Source of the DNA: Paenibacillus mucilaginosus 3016
GTDB lineage: Bacteria > Bacillota > Bacilli > Paenibacillales > NBRC-103111
Length of the DNA stretch: 64,000 nt
NCBI RefSeq assembly: GCF_000250655.1
Contig: NC_016935.1
Coordinates: forward strand, 7,086,001 to 7,150,000
Reading direction: 5' to 3'
The stretch's first letter is position 1. Each line of letters opens with the position of its first letter. Positions 50,585-58,973 of the stretch are shown here, piece by piece. The position numbers and the translations under genes were made by a program. Below the pieces are notes generated by a model that saw only the letters and a list, made by a program, of their open reading frames with translations, ran no database searches and was not told the origin of the DNA.

Positions 50585-51589
50585 CTATGAACGGCTCGGC
50601 ATCGGCAGCCCGAGGTGCTTGCACGCGCTCGGCGTAATCATCCGTCCACGCGGCGTGCGCTGCAGGAAACCGATCTGCAGGAGGTACGGCTCGTACACGT
50701 CCTCGATCGTCTGGCTTTCTTCGCCGATCGACGCCGCAATGGTATCCAGCCCCACCGGGCCGCCCTGGAAGCTCAGGATGATCGCCCGCAGCATCTTATG
50801 GTCGATCTCGTCGAGGCCGAGCGGGTCGACCTGGATGCTCATCAGGGCCTGCTGCGTAATCTCCTGGGTGATGATGCCGTCGCCCTTCACCTGCGCGAAG
50901 TCCCGCACCCGCTTCAGCAGCCGGTTCGCGATCCGCGGCGTGCCTCTGGACCGCATGCCGATCTCCCGGGCCGCTTCCCCGACAATGCTCACCTGCAGCA
51001 GGTCCGCCGTGCGGGAGACGATGTAAGACAGCTCGTCAACCGTGTAGTATTCAAGCCGGCTGACCACGCCGAAGCGGTCACGCAGCGGAGCGGACAGCAG
51101 GCCGACCCGTGTCGTTGCTCCGATCAGCGTGAACGGCGGAAGATCCAGCCGCACCGACCGGGCGCTCGGCCCCTTGCCGATGATGATATCGAGCGCATAA
51201 TCCTCCATCGCGGGATAGAGCACTTCCTCCACCGTCCGGTGCAGACGGTGAATCTCGTCGATGAAGAGCACATCGTTCTCCTGCAGATTCGTCAGGATCG
51301 CCGCCAGGTCTCCCGGGCGTTCGATCGCCGGACCGCTCGTCGTACGCAGGTTGACCCCGAGCTCGTTCGCGATAATATTGGACAGCGTCGTCTTGCCGAG
51401 TCCCGGCGGCCCGTACAGCAGCACGTGATCGAGCGCCTCCCGGCGCATCTTGGCCGCTTCGATATAGATTTTGAGGTTCTCCTTCGCCTGCGCCTGTCCG
51501 ATATATTCGGCCAGGTACCGGGGACGCAGGCTGAATTCCGCAACCTGGTCCTCCATCATCAGATGTGCGGAGATAATCCGGTCATCCAT
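50585..51589 (-). CDS. ruvB: Holliday junction branch migration helicase RuvB
   Basis: AAA+ motor that drives branch migration with RuvA. 334 residues. Walker [21 protein letters not shown], Walker [21 protein letters not shown], sensor [20 protein letters not shown], and the C-terminal winged helix ([20 protein letters not shown]). Start ATG 51589 follows AAGGAG; a GTG three codons earlier overlaps the site. It is 178 bases downstream of ruvA and just upstream of the SpoIID-domain gene. Confidence 0.97.
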   Translation of the reverse strand: MDDRIISAHLMMEDQVAEFSLRPRYLAEYIGQAQAKENLKIYIEAAKMRREALDHVLLYGPPGLGKTTLSNIIANELGVNLRTTSGPAIERPGDLAAILTNLQENDVLFIDEIHRLHRTVEEVLYPAMEDYALDIIIGKGPSARSVRLDLPPFTLIGATTRVGLLSAPLRDRFGVVSRLEYYTVDELSYIVSRTADLLQVSIVGEAAREIGMRSRGTPRIANRLLKRVRDFAQVKGDGIITQEITQQALMSIQVDPLGLDEIDHKMLRAIILSFQGGPVGLDTIAASIGEESQTIEDVYEPYLLQIGFLQRTPRGRMITPSACKHLGLPMPSRS

Positions 51590-51767
51590 AACCCCCACTC
51601 CTTCCCGTTACCCCTATAAAAAGCAGAATTCCCGCAAAGCCCCCGGACTGTCCCTCTTGCAGGTGACAGTGCCGGGCGGTCCGCCGGATTCCGCAGCTCG
51701 TGCTTCAACATGCCATTTCCCTTAAAAAGTCCAGCAGCGCCAGCCCCATGGACCTTCCGCCGCCTTC

Positions 51768-52415
51768 TTATCTCATCATCGATTCCTGGAACAGCGCCTG
51801 CAGCGCCAGCTTCGTGACGGCATCCGCCGTCTCGCCGCCCTTGAGCTTGCCCTTGATGGCGCTGCCGGCACGGTCCGCTTCGGCCTCCGTATACCCGAGC
51901 GCCATCAGCGCCGCCTTGGCTTCGCCCCAGGCGCCCTGGCCCTCCGGCACGGCTGACAGCGGCTCGCTCGGTGCGAACAGCCCTTCGTCGAGCCCGCCGG
52001 TAATCGCCCCGAGCTTGTCCTTCAGGTCGAGCACCATGCGCTGCGCCGTCTTCTTGCCGATGCCCGGCAGCTTCGTGAGAAAGCTGAGGTTCTCCTGCCG
52101 GATCGCCCCCGCGATCGTCTCCGGCCGGCCGCCGGCCAGCACGCCGATCGCCACCTTCGGCCCGATTCCCGAGACGTCCAGGAGCAGGCGGAACAGCGAC
52201 TGCTCCTCACGTGTCGTGAAGCCGAAGAGCAGGTGCGCATCTTCCCGCACATGGTAATGGATGAACATCGTCACTTCACCGCCGTCCCTGCCGTCCTTGG
52301 ACGGCGCCACACCGAACGGGTTGGCGCAGAAGATGCGGTATCCCACGCCGTTCACGTCCAGAACGACATATTCCGTGTCGCGGTAGACCACCGGTCCCCT
52401 CAAAAAATCGATCAT
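51768..52415 (-). CDS. ruvA: Holliday junction DNA-binding protein RuvA
   Basis: Tetrameric junction-binding partner of RuvB, 215 residues. OB-fold start MIDFLRGPVVYRDTEYVVLD, two HhH regions (FRLLLDVSGIGPKVAIGVLA and LTKLPGIGKKTAQRMVLDLK), an Ala/Gly-rich linker and the RuvB-binding C-terminal domain (EAKAALMALGYTEAEADRAG). Its start overlaps the ruvC stop by four bases (ATGA), a translational coupling typical of the pair. Confidence 0.97.
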   Translation of the reverse strand: MIDFLRGPVVYRDTEYVVLDVNGVGYRIFCANPFGVAPSKDGRDGGEVTMFIHYHVREDAHLLFGFTTREEQSLFRLLLDVSGIGPKVAIGVLAGGRPETIAGAIRQENLSFLTKLPGIGKKTAQRMVLDLKDKLGAITGGLDEGLFAPSEPLSAVPEGQGAWGEAKAALMALGYTEAEADRAGSAIKGKLKGGETADAVTKLALQALFQESMMR

Positions 52416-52930
52416 CGTTTGTATGCTCCGTTCAATTGTTGTTGTAGTCCGGAAGAGTGCGCGTGGCAGATCGCCACGGCAAGGGCATCCGCCACATCGT
52501 CAGGCTTCGGCACGGCCGACAGATGCAGGAAAAGCTTCACCATCTCCTGCACCTGCTTCTTCTCCGCCTTGCCGTAGCCGACGATCGCCTGCTTCACCTG
52601 CATCGGCGTATATTCCGAGATCGGCAGCCCCTTCTGCTCGGCGGCAAGCATGAGCACGCCCCTCGCCTGGCTGACGATCATCGCCGTCGTCACGTTGCGG
52701 CTGAAGAACAGCTTCTCGATTGCGATGGCGTCAGGCTTGTATTTGTCGATCAGCTGCACGGTCGCCTCGTACACCTGGCGCAGCCGCAGGCTGTCGGAGG
52801 TATGCGCCTCCGTCTGGATACAGCCGTACTGCACCGGCACGAGCTTGTGCCCCTGTTTGTCAATAAATCCGAATCCCACAATGGCAATGCCCGGGTCAAT
52901 TCCCAGAACGCGCAAGCCGTATTCCCCCAT
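52412..52930 (-). CDS. ruvC: crossover junction endodeoxyribonuclease RuvC
   Basis: Resolves Holliday junctions; 172 residues. The four acidic catalytic residues are recognisable: D in RVLGIDPGIAIVGFGFI, E in AIAIEKLFFSRNVTTAM, and two D in the C-terminal KPDDVADALAVAICHAH. Start ATG 52930; a start a few codons later cannot be excluded. Firmicutes such as Bacillus subtilis lack ruvC and use RecU, so its presence supports Paenibacillaceae or related lineages. Confidence 0.95.
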   Translation of the reverse strand: MGEYGLRVLGIDPGIAIVGFGFIDKQGHKLVPVQYGCIQTEAHTSDSLRLRQVYEATVQLIDKYKPDAIAIEKLFFSRNVTTAMIVSQARGVLMLAAEQKGLPISEYTPMQVKQAIVGYGKAEKKQVQEMVKLFLHLSAVPKPDDVADALAVAICHAHSSGLQQQLNGAYKR

Positions 52931-53056
52931 CCGCTGCGATGCCGGGAGAAACCCTCCCGAACATATGTATTCATTTCATTATAGCAGATTCTCCCGCGGA
53001 TGAATACGGGTTTGGCTGTCCGGGCCGCTGAGATCCCGGCCTGCAGGCCGGGAGTG

Positions 53057-53097
53057 CAAAAAAAGCGGAGCCCGTCCCAAGGAACGGCACCCCGCTG
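53057..53097 (-). terminator. intrinsic terminator after the HNH gene
   Basis: Minus strand: AGCGGGGTGCCGTTCC pairs with GGGACGGGCTCCGCT, followed by TTTTTTT. Confidence 0.8.
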
Positions 53098-53165
53098 TCT
53101 GTCTCTTCCTGTATGCTTGTACGCTTGCTTCGTACGCCCGCTGCCGGGATGACGCTGCCGTCTCC

Positions 53166-53996
53166 TTACACCTTCTGGCGCTCCTGCGCTCCCCGGATGA
53201 ACTCGTCGGCATCCTTGTCCGCCTTGCTCTGGTTGCAGGCGTAGCAGGAGCAGACGCAGTTGACCGGCGTCGTATGCCCGCCCTTGGCCCGAGGGACGAT
53301 ATGGTCGATCGTATCGCCGTATTCGCCGCAGTACCGGCAGGTGAACCGGTCCCGCTCGAGAATCATCAGCCGGAAGTCGTCGTTGCTGTACAGCCGGCGG
53401 ATCATATATGGCGTCAGCACGATCGCCGCCCGCTCCTCCACGAGCAGCACCGCCAGCGCCCAGTCGATATCCTGCACCCAGCGCTTGCCGTTCTTGCTCC
53501 GGCCCTTCATGCGGATGAGCCCGTCGCGGTCCTGGCGCAGCAGCCTGCCGGCTCCCGGCTTCTTGCGGACGGGGGCCTTGAGCGGCGGTACGGTCCTGCG
53601 CGGTCCGCCGCTCTGCGGCCCTGCCTGCCTCCGGTCCGCTCCCCGGGCTTCCGCAGAGCGGGACCCGGCGGCAGCCGCCGGCGGTGCCAGCCTGAACGGT
53701 TCCGGTTCCTCTGCAGGGGGCTGCAGCGAAAGCGGAACCGGCTCGGCCGCCTGCACGGCAGGCGCAGGCTCTGCGGGAAGCGCTTGCTGAACCGCCGTCA
53801 ACTCACCCATGACGGCGGTGTCAGGCGCCGGAAGCAGCTTTCCTTTGGACTTTCTTCTGGTGCAGGTGCGGCATATATTCTTTCGGGCCCCGTTCTTCGA
53901 GCGCTTGAGGCCCTTGGTCGGAAACTGAAGGTAGTATTTGGTTTTGCCGCATCGGCTGCAGGTTTTGTGCAGCAGGCAATGCGCTCCCATATCCAT
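53166..53996 (-). CDS. HNH endonuclease-domain protein with N-terminal zinc ribbon
   Basis: A 276-residue protein in three parts: a CxxC...CxxC zinc ribbon (CSRCGKTKYYLQFP, then NICRTCTRRKSKG), a long Pro/Ala/Arg-rich linker of about 100 residues, and a C-terminal HNH domain (FTCRYCGEYGDTIDHIVPRA, KGGHTTPVNCVCSCYACNQS) with the DHIxPxxKGG and four cysteines typical of the family. Start ATG 53996 follows GGGTGAG; the frame to 54059 is unlikely. It lies between bofC and ruvC. HNH proteins of this type can be repair nucleases; the spore gene on one side and ruv genes on the other suggest, but do not prove, a role in DNA processing. Confidence 0.83.
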   Translation of the reverse strand: MDMGAHCLLHKTCSRCGKTKYYLQFPTKGLKRSKNGARKNICRTCTRRKSKGKLLPAPDTAVMGELTAVQQALPAEPAPAVQAAEPVPLSLQPPAEEPEPFRLAPPAAAAGSRSAEARGADRRQAGPQSGGPRRTVPPLKAPVRKKPGAGRLLRQDRDGLIRMKGRSKNGKRWVQDIDWALAVLLVEERAAIVLTPYMIRRLYSNDDFRLMILERDRFTCRYCGEYGDTIDHIVPRAKGGHTTPVNCVCSCYACNQSKADKDADEFIRGAQERQKV

Positions 53997-54168
53997 GGTT
54001 GTTCTCACCCTTCCGGACGCCGCTTCTGCCATCCCCCGTGAGAGCCCGCAGCACGACAACTTTTCCCCATTATATCAGACTTCACCTCAATGCCATAGGT
54101 GCTGGCAGGATAAGACAATATTCGATGCTTCCCGCCCCCGCCGTTGTCCGTCTCCATTGTTTTCAACA

Positions 54169-54208
54169 GAAAAAAGCGGACCGCGCCCCTGACGGACGGC
54201 TCCGCTTG
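54169..54208 (-). terminator. intrinsic terminator after bofC
   Basis: Minus strand: AGCGGAGCCGTCCG pairs imperfectly with CGCGGTCCGCT, followed by TTTTTTC. Confidence 0.75.
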
Positions 54209-54238
54209 CTCCTGCATACGGCGCTTCACCGGTGACGG

Positions 54239-54949
54239 CTATGACCCGGGCTGCACCTGCATGACCTTCTCGGTTTCTTCCACCGCGTAATCGCTGAGGG
54301 TGGACAGCACGCTGTTATAATCGTCGAGATCCCGCACCCGGATACCCTGGTACAGCTGCTTCACCGTCTCTCTCGGAAGGCTGCTCTCCAGGTACTGGAT
54401 GTTGAGCTGGAAGAAGGTGCGGATTACATTCTCTTCGCCCCCGCCGGCGGGCACGCCGCTGAAGAGCGACAGATTGCCCTTGGCATCGAGCCCGAAATAC
54501 GCATTATCCTTGCACTGGGGAGAGAGGTCGTCCACTTCCTCGGTGAACAGCACCGCGCCGTCCGGGTTCATGGAGACCGTCAGCGCCGGATGATCCTTGT
54601 AGTAGCTCAGGATGTCCGATGAAGACATGAGCCCGATCCGCTGCAGCTCCTCCCCGCAGACATAAGCCTTTTTGACAAACGCTTCCCTCTGTCCGTCGAT
54701 CCCTTTCACGAGCTCCCGCACCTCGTTCTCCTGCTGTTTCGGCTGCTGGATGACCCGGCCGAATACCGCATGGTCCGCCGGCCGCTCCGGCGCAAGTCCC
54801 TGCAGATTCCGCAGCCCGAGCACCCATGCGCCCGCTCCGAACACGCCCGCCGCCAGCAGGATCAGGGCCAGTCCCAGCCATCTGCGCTGCGAACGAAGCT
54901 TTCGTTTCCATTGCTTCTTGAGTTGGTTCCAGAAGTTAAGCAGTATCAT
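54239..54949 (-). CDS. bofC: BofC family protein, SpoIVB signalling regulator
   Basis: Forespore-secreted regulator that slows SpoIVB signalling to sigma-K activation. 236 residues: basic N-terminus (QLKKQWKRKLRSQRRW), one membrane or signal helix (LGLALILLAAGVFGAGAWVL), then BofC domains with AYVCGEELQRIGLMSSSDIL and PDGAVLFTEEVDDLSPQCKD, family signatures. The protein is longer than the Bacillus subtilis one (about 170). In Bacillus subtilis bofC also lies just upstream of ruvA. It is divergent from the signal peptidase gene. Confidence 0.87.
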   Translation of the reverse strand: MILLNFWNQLKKQWKRKLRSQRRWLGLALILLAAGVFGAGAWVLGLRNLQGLAPERPADHAVFGRVIQQPKQQENEVRELVKGIDGQREAFVKKAYVCGEELQRIGLMSSSDILSYYKDHPALTVSMNPDGAVLFTEEVDDLSPQCKDNAYFGLDAKGNLSLFSGVPAGGGEENVIRTFFQLNIQYLESSLPRETVKQLYQGIRVRDLDDYNSVLSTLSDYAVEETEKVMQVQPGS

Positions 54950-55074
54950 GCAATCCCCTTCTGTCTATGGCAGCTTTTTTACTATATTTGCCACGGGAAT
55001 CGACGTTTATACATGGGATGTGTATACTTGAAGGATAGCCCTGTTTATAGAATATCCCCCTCAGGAAGGAAGGT

Positions 55075-55632
55075 ATGATCCCATTGCATCCGATCGTCAA
55101 AGAAATCTGGGCCTGGTTCCGTTCCCTTGCCGCCGCATTCGTCCTTACCCTGGCCATCGGCATGTTCGTCTTCCAGCCGACCAAGGTGCTCGGGCATTCC
55201 ATGGATCCTACGCTCCACAACGAACAGCGCATCTACGTCTCCAAGCTTTCGCACACCTTCCGCCGGGAACCGGATTACGGCGATATTGTGATTATCGACT
55301 CCCGGGTCGAGCGGCCCAGAACGCTGAAGGACGATGTGCTTGAGCATCCGCTGCTCCGCCTGGTTCTGGGCAATGATGACCCGAACATGTACGTCAAGCG
55401 CGTCATCGGCAAACCGGGCGACGTCATCGAGCTGAAGGATTCCAAGGTCTACCGCAACGGAACCGCACTCGAAGAGCCCTATATCAACGGTACGATGAAC
55501 ATCCGCGAAGAGCGCTCCTGGACCGTGCCCGTAGGCCATGTGTTCGTGATGGGCGACAACCGCAATAACAGCCGGGACAGCCGGGATATCGGCTTCATTC
55601 CGTTCGACCACGTGCTCGGCATCAAGTTTTGA
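55075..55632 (+). CDS. lepB: type I signal peptidase
   Basis: Membrane-bound leader peptidase, 185 residues: one N-terminal helix (SLAAAFVLTLAIGMFVFQPT), catalytic serine in VLGHSMDPTLHNEQ, catalytic lysine in MYVKRVIGKPGDVIELKD, and the C-terminal box VFVMGDNRNNSRDSRDIGF. The start is ATG 55075 or TTG 55084; GGAAGGAAGG is very close to the first and better spaced for the second. It has its own terminator and is divergent from bofC. Confidence 0.95.
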   Translation: MIPLHPIVKEIWAWFRSLAAAFVLTLAIGMFVFQPTKVLGHSMDPTLHNEQRIYVSKLSHTFRREPDYGDIVIIDSRVERPRTLKDDVLEHPLLRLVLGNDDPNMYVKRVIGKPGDVIELKDSKVYRNGTALEEPYINGTMNIREERSWTVPVGHVFVMGDNRNNSRDSRDIGFIPFDHVLGIKF

Positions 55633-55676
55633 TCCTCGGCGCAGAACGGAAGCATAACTTCATACCCATGCAACAA

Positions 55677-55713
55677 AAACAGCCTGAAACGGATCGTCCG
55701 TTTCAGGCTGTTT
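55677..55713. terminator. symmetric terminator after lepB
   Basis: AAACAGCCTGAAACGG-ATCG-TCCGTTTCAGGCTGTTT, a near-perfect stem with A and T flanks, serving lepB and possibly the convergent SafA-like gene. Confidence 0.85.
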
Positions 55714-55791
55714 GGTCTTGAGCGGAACAGGGGAGGAGCGCCCCGGTGCGGTGCCCGCTTGGGGATGCGGCCCCGGCCGATCGGATCGGGC

Positions 55792-57690
55792 TTATGGCTC
55801 TCCCCTGCCCTCACTCGCCAGGGCAGCTCCTGCGTCCCCCTCGGTTAATCGTTCAGCCAGGGCCGTGCTCTGCGGGCCGGCTCCCCGCGGGAGGCGCGCC
55901 GGTGGCTGCGCTCGATCAGCGCCGCGAGAGCCGCGCGGGCCTCGCTCTGGCGCGAGCGCCGCTTCGGTGCGGCCGCGGCCTTGACCGTCCGTTTCCGCTC
56001 TCGGCTCCGGCTCCCTCACGGCATCCTGCTCTTCCTCACGGACGGCGGCCGTACCGGCGCTCTGGGCGATGACGGCCCTCTCTTCCCTCTTCTTCGACTT
56101 GGCCGGGTGCTCGGCGCCACCCTTGCCCTTCTTGCCTTTGCCTTTCTCCTCCAGGAAGGGGAGTTCCTCCTGCGGAGGGAAAGGGGCTTCGAAGCCGAAA
56201 GGCGCTTCTGCTGCCGGTCCGGCCCACTGCGGATAAGGCGAGACGCCCGGATAGCCGGGAAGGCAGCCGTACGGATGGGCATGCGGCAGCGGGAACCCAG
56301 GGTAAGGGGCCGCGCCATAGCCGAAGGGGCCAAAGGCGTCATACGGTCCCGCTGCAGGCAGCCCGGCCGCCCAGACCGGCTGGCCGTACGGCGCATCGGG
56401 GACGGGAGGCAGTGGCGGGAAGCCCTCGCTCGGCAGGGCGTACGGCAGATTCAGCCCGCCGCCGCAGCCGCAGTCCCCGGCAGGCACAGCCCAGGGCTCC
56501 GCTGCCTGCGGATAGCCGGGATAACCACCGGGAGCCATGTAGAACGGATGCTCGGCAGCCGGCTCCTGGCCGTAAGGGAACGGTGCGTTAGGCAGCTCGG
56601 GCTCATGCCAGGCGTTCTCCTTCCCTTTGCCCGGATATTCCGGCACCGCCATCGCCTCTGCAGCAGGCAGGTTGAACTGATCGAAGGGATGAACCGCCTG
56701 CGGCAGGCCAAAATCAATGGCCCCCCAATTGGGCTCCGGCATGTTGTCGAATGACGGCAGCACACCCGCGTTCGGCTGCGGCATGTCGTACGCAGGCAGT
56801 GCACCCATATTCGGCTGCGGCATGTTGTCGTACGACGGCAGTACACCCATGTTTGGCTGCGGCATGTCGTACGCGGGCAGAGCCCCCACGTTCGGCTGCG
56901 GCATGTCGTACGCAGGCAGCATGCCTGCATTCGGCTGCGGCATGTCGTACGCCGGCAGCATGCCTGCGTTCGGCTGCGGCATGTCGAACGCCGGCAGCAT
57001 GCCTGCATTCGGCTGCGGCATGTCGTACGCCGGCAGCACGCCTGCGTTCGGCTGCGGCAGGTTCTCGTTCGCCGGCAGCACACCCGCATTCGGCTGCGAC
57101 AAGTCGCCCATCTGCGGCAGCTCTTGTACCGGCAGCGCCCCCATATTCGGAATAGGCGCCGGAGCCTCCACCGCCGGTGCGGCCTCTACGGGCGGTGCCG
57201 GTACGGCCGGCAGCTCGGGCAGATCCACGTTCGGCGCAAGCGGCAGATCGGAGATCGGTGCGGCTTCCACCGGGAGCGGCTCTTCGGGAGAAATGACCGA
57301 AGTGTCCTTCTTCGGCGGATTCCCCGCTGCGTCCGCCTGGTCTGCCGCTCCCTCGGGCTTCAGCTTCGGAATATACACGACATCACCGGTCATGAGCACG
57401 TTCGGATTTTTGAGATGGGGATTGGCCGCCACCATATCGGACAGCGGAATGCCCCACGCTTTTCCCAGCTTCCAGAGCGTATCTCCTTGCGAGACCACAT
57501 GCTTGTAAAGATAGTCGGAAGGCGGCTCTGCCGGCTTCGGGGACAGCGGGATCTTAACCTTCGCCCCCACGGTCAGCTCATTGGGATCGGCGATCTGGGG
57601 ATTGGCGGCGATCAGCTTTTCGAGCTCCACGTTGTATTTTTGGGAAAGCGCGTAGAGCGAATCGCCATTTTTCACGATATGAATCTTCAA
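55792..57690 (-). CDS. SafA-like LysM spore coat assembly protein, 3' end probably frameshifted
   Basis: Two LysM domains open the protein: KIHIVKNGDSLYALSQKYNV (residues 2-45) and YKHVVSQGDTLWKLGKAWGI (about 62-108); SafA uses its LysM to reach the cortex-coat interface. The middle has ten tandem units of about 13 residues, MPQPNAGMLPAYD and variants, then a Tyr/Pro/Gly-rich region. Start TTG 57690 follows AAGGAGG; a longer frame is unsupported. The final 60 residues read as frame-shadow; deleting one base near 55992-55994 gives AAAAPKRRSRQSEARAALAA and an end RARPWLND with stop at 55845-55847, which looks genuine. A sigma-E-like promoter lies upstream. Confidence 0.82.
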   Translation of the reverse strand: MKIHIVKNGDSLYALSQKYNVELEKLIAANPQIADPNELTVGAKVKIPLSPKPAEPPSDYLYKHVVSQGDTLWKLGKAWGIPLSDMVAANPHLKNPNVLMTGDVVYIPKLKPEGAADQADAAGNPPKKDTSVISPEEPLPVEAAPISDLPLAPNVDLPELPAVPAPPVEAAPAVEAPAPIPNMGALPVQELPQMGDLSQPNAGVLPANENLPQPNAGVLPAYDMPQPNAGMLPAFDMPQPNAGMLPAYDMPQPNAGMLPAYDMPQPNVGALPAYDMPQPNMGVLPSYDNMPQPNMGALPAYDMPQPNAGVLPSFDNMPEPNWGAIDFGLPQAVHPFDQFNLPAAEAMAVPEYPGKGKENAWHEPELPNAPFPYGQEPAAEHPFYMAPGGYPGYPQAAEPWAVPAGDCGCGGGLNLPYALPSEGFPPLPPVPDAPYGQPVWAAGLPAAGPYDAFGPFGYGAAPYPGFPLPHAHPYGCLPGYPGVSPYPQWAGPAAEAPFGFEAPFPPQEELPFLEEKGKGKKGKGGAEHPAKSKKREERAVIAQSAGTAAVREEEQDAVREPEPRAETDGQGRGRTEAALAPERGPRGSRGADRAQPPARLPRGAGPQSTALAERLTEGDAGAALASEGRGEP

Positions 57691-57835
57691 TGCGGTAACC
57701 TCCTTCGGTTTGCGGAAGTCCATCAGGCCGGCTCGCTTCGCTATGTATGGCGTCGACCCGCCCCCGCCTGGAGGCAGGCAGCGGCCCTGTGCCGGCTGGG
57801 CTGCCCTCGGGGCACCAATAAGCAAATGACATTAC

Positions 57836-57863
57836 AGTTTATGCAGCAACCTAGGCATATGAC
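57836..57863 (-). promoter_or_regulatory. possible sigma-E promoter of the SafA-like gene
   Basis: Minus strand: -10-like CATAAACT (57836-57843; CATACAMT consensus) and -35-like TCATAT (57857-57862) with a 13-base spacer. It is about 146 bases before the TTG start. safA of Bacillus subtilis is sigma-E dependent. Confidence 0.4.
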
Positions 57864-57875
57864 CATCCCGCCGCG

Positions 57876-57902
57876 AAAAAATCCCCGCAGGCACGCGGGA
57901 CA
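57876..57902 (-). terminator. small terminator-like hairpin upstream of the SafA-like gene
   Basis: Minus strand: TCCCGC-GTGCCT-GCGGGGA followed by TTTTTTC. No gene is recognised between this and the mgtC terminator at 58029. Confidence 0.6.
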
Positions 57903-58028
57903 ACCCCACAGGAGCCTGCCCGGAAGCCGCTTGGGCCGGCGCGCTCCCCGCCATGCCCTGCATTCACCCGCTCTCCCCGATCCGCTTTTCCACGTACAGA
58001 ACGTTTTTCTCCGCCGAAATCGCACGCC

Positions 58029-58056
58029 AAAAAAACGCCGAACCGCTCCGGCGTCT
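58029..58056 (-). terminator. intrinsic terminator after the MgtC-family gene
   Basis: Minus strand: GACGCCGGAGCGGTTCGGCG followed by TTTTTTTGG. Confidence 0.8.
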
Positions 58057-58099
58057 TCCTTTACTCCCTTTCCTTTTCTCCCTTTCCTTTTCCCTTGTT

Positions 58100-58783
58100 C
58101 TAGGAACTCACGTCTTCGACTTCCACATGCTGCACCTGCTTAAGCCGCTTGATATTGTAGTAGATTGCGGTTGTGCTCCGGTTGGCCGGTGCCACCACAT
58201 AGAAGTGCACCCGCTGCCGGTCCCCCTCGATGTCCTTGATTTTCAGGTGCTTCAGCCCGTATTCTCTGTCCATGTAGGCCACAAGCTCGCTCAGCTCCTC
58301 GCACCCGAGGGCCTCCACTTTGACCGATACATACTTCTCGCGAAGCTGCTTGGGCCCGAGCAGCTTGACGACGACCGGGAACAGGTTCACCGCGAGCATG
58401 ATCATGGCGACCGCCGCGAACGCCTCCTGGTAGAAGCCCGCCCCGGCCGCGATACCGAGGGCCGCCGACGCCCAGACCATCGCCGCCGTCGTCAGCCCGG
58501 TGATGACATCGTTGCTGCGCCTCAGGATCGCCCCCGCCCCGATGAAGCCGATGCCGCTCACGATCTGGGCGGCCAGACGCATCGGGTCCATCTGCGTATA
58601 CCCTTTGATGCTGAATTTATCCACGGCATAGATCGATACGATCGTGAGCAGGCAGCTCCCGACTGCAATCACCGTACTCGTTTTCATGCCGAGCGGCTTC
58701 TGCCGCAGCTCCCGGTCGATCCCGATGAGCAGTCCGAGGAACAAGGCTACGGCGAGACGCAGAATCATTTCGGTGTTGAGCAA
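58100..58783 (-). CDS. MgtC/SapB family membrane protein
   Basis: A 227-residue protein with four to five helices and a C-terminal ACT-like soluble domain. Conserved N-terminal motifs are LRLAVALFLGLLIGIDRELR, GMKTSTVIAVGSCLLTIVSI, MRLAAQIVSGIGFIGAGAIL and ITGLTTAAMVWASAALGIAA. In pathogens MgtC supports growth at low Mg2+ and inhibits the F-type ATPase; in soil bacteria the role is less clear. Start is TTG 58783 with GGAGG eight bases upstream. It lies downstream of pheA, separated by a terminator. Confidence 0.9.
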   Translation of the reverse strand: MLNTEMILRLAVALFLGLLIGIDRELRQKPLGMKTSTVIAVGSCLLTIVSIYAVDKFSIKGYTQMDPMRLAAQIVSGIGFIGAGAILRRSNDVITGLTTAAMVWASAALGIAAGAGFYQEAFAAVAMIMLAVNLFPVVVKLLGPKQLREKYVSVKVEALGCEELSELVAYMDREYGLKHLKIKDIEGDRQRVHFYVVAPANRSTTAIYYNIKRLKQVQHVEVEDVSS

Positions 58784-58915
58784 TGTGCTGGCCTCCTCTG
58801 CTGTGCAGGTTCCTGTCCTTGATACGCAGGGCGCGTAGTATCCCCATTTACCCGGTTTGTCCCCTTTTGCACCAAAGCCTCCTTCGGAGCCCCGTCCCCC
58901 CTGCCGCCTAACGGC

Positions 58916-58945
58916 AAAAAGAGCCCGCAGCTCCGTGCGGACTCC
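58916..58945 (-). terminator. intrinsic terminator after pheA
   Basis: Minus strand: GAGTCCGCACGGAGCTGCGGGCTC hairpin followed by TTTTTGCCG; ends the pheB-hom-thrB-pheA transcript. Confidence 0.8.
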
Positions 58946-58973
58946 TCGATCATTTCTCTATTCTTGCTTGACT

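Noticed and set aside
56717-57508. plus-strand frame rich in FGCGMSYAG repeats
   Set aside because: It is the reverse complement of the SafA-like tandem repeat; start and ribosome site are missing. The repeats are also not a CRISPR array because the units are coding and contiguous without spacers.
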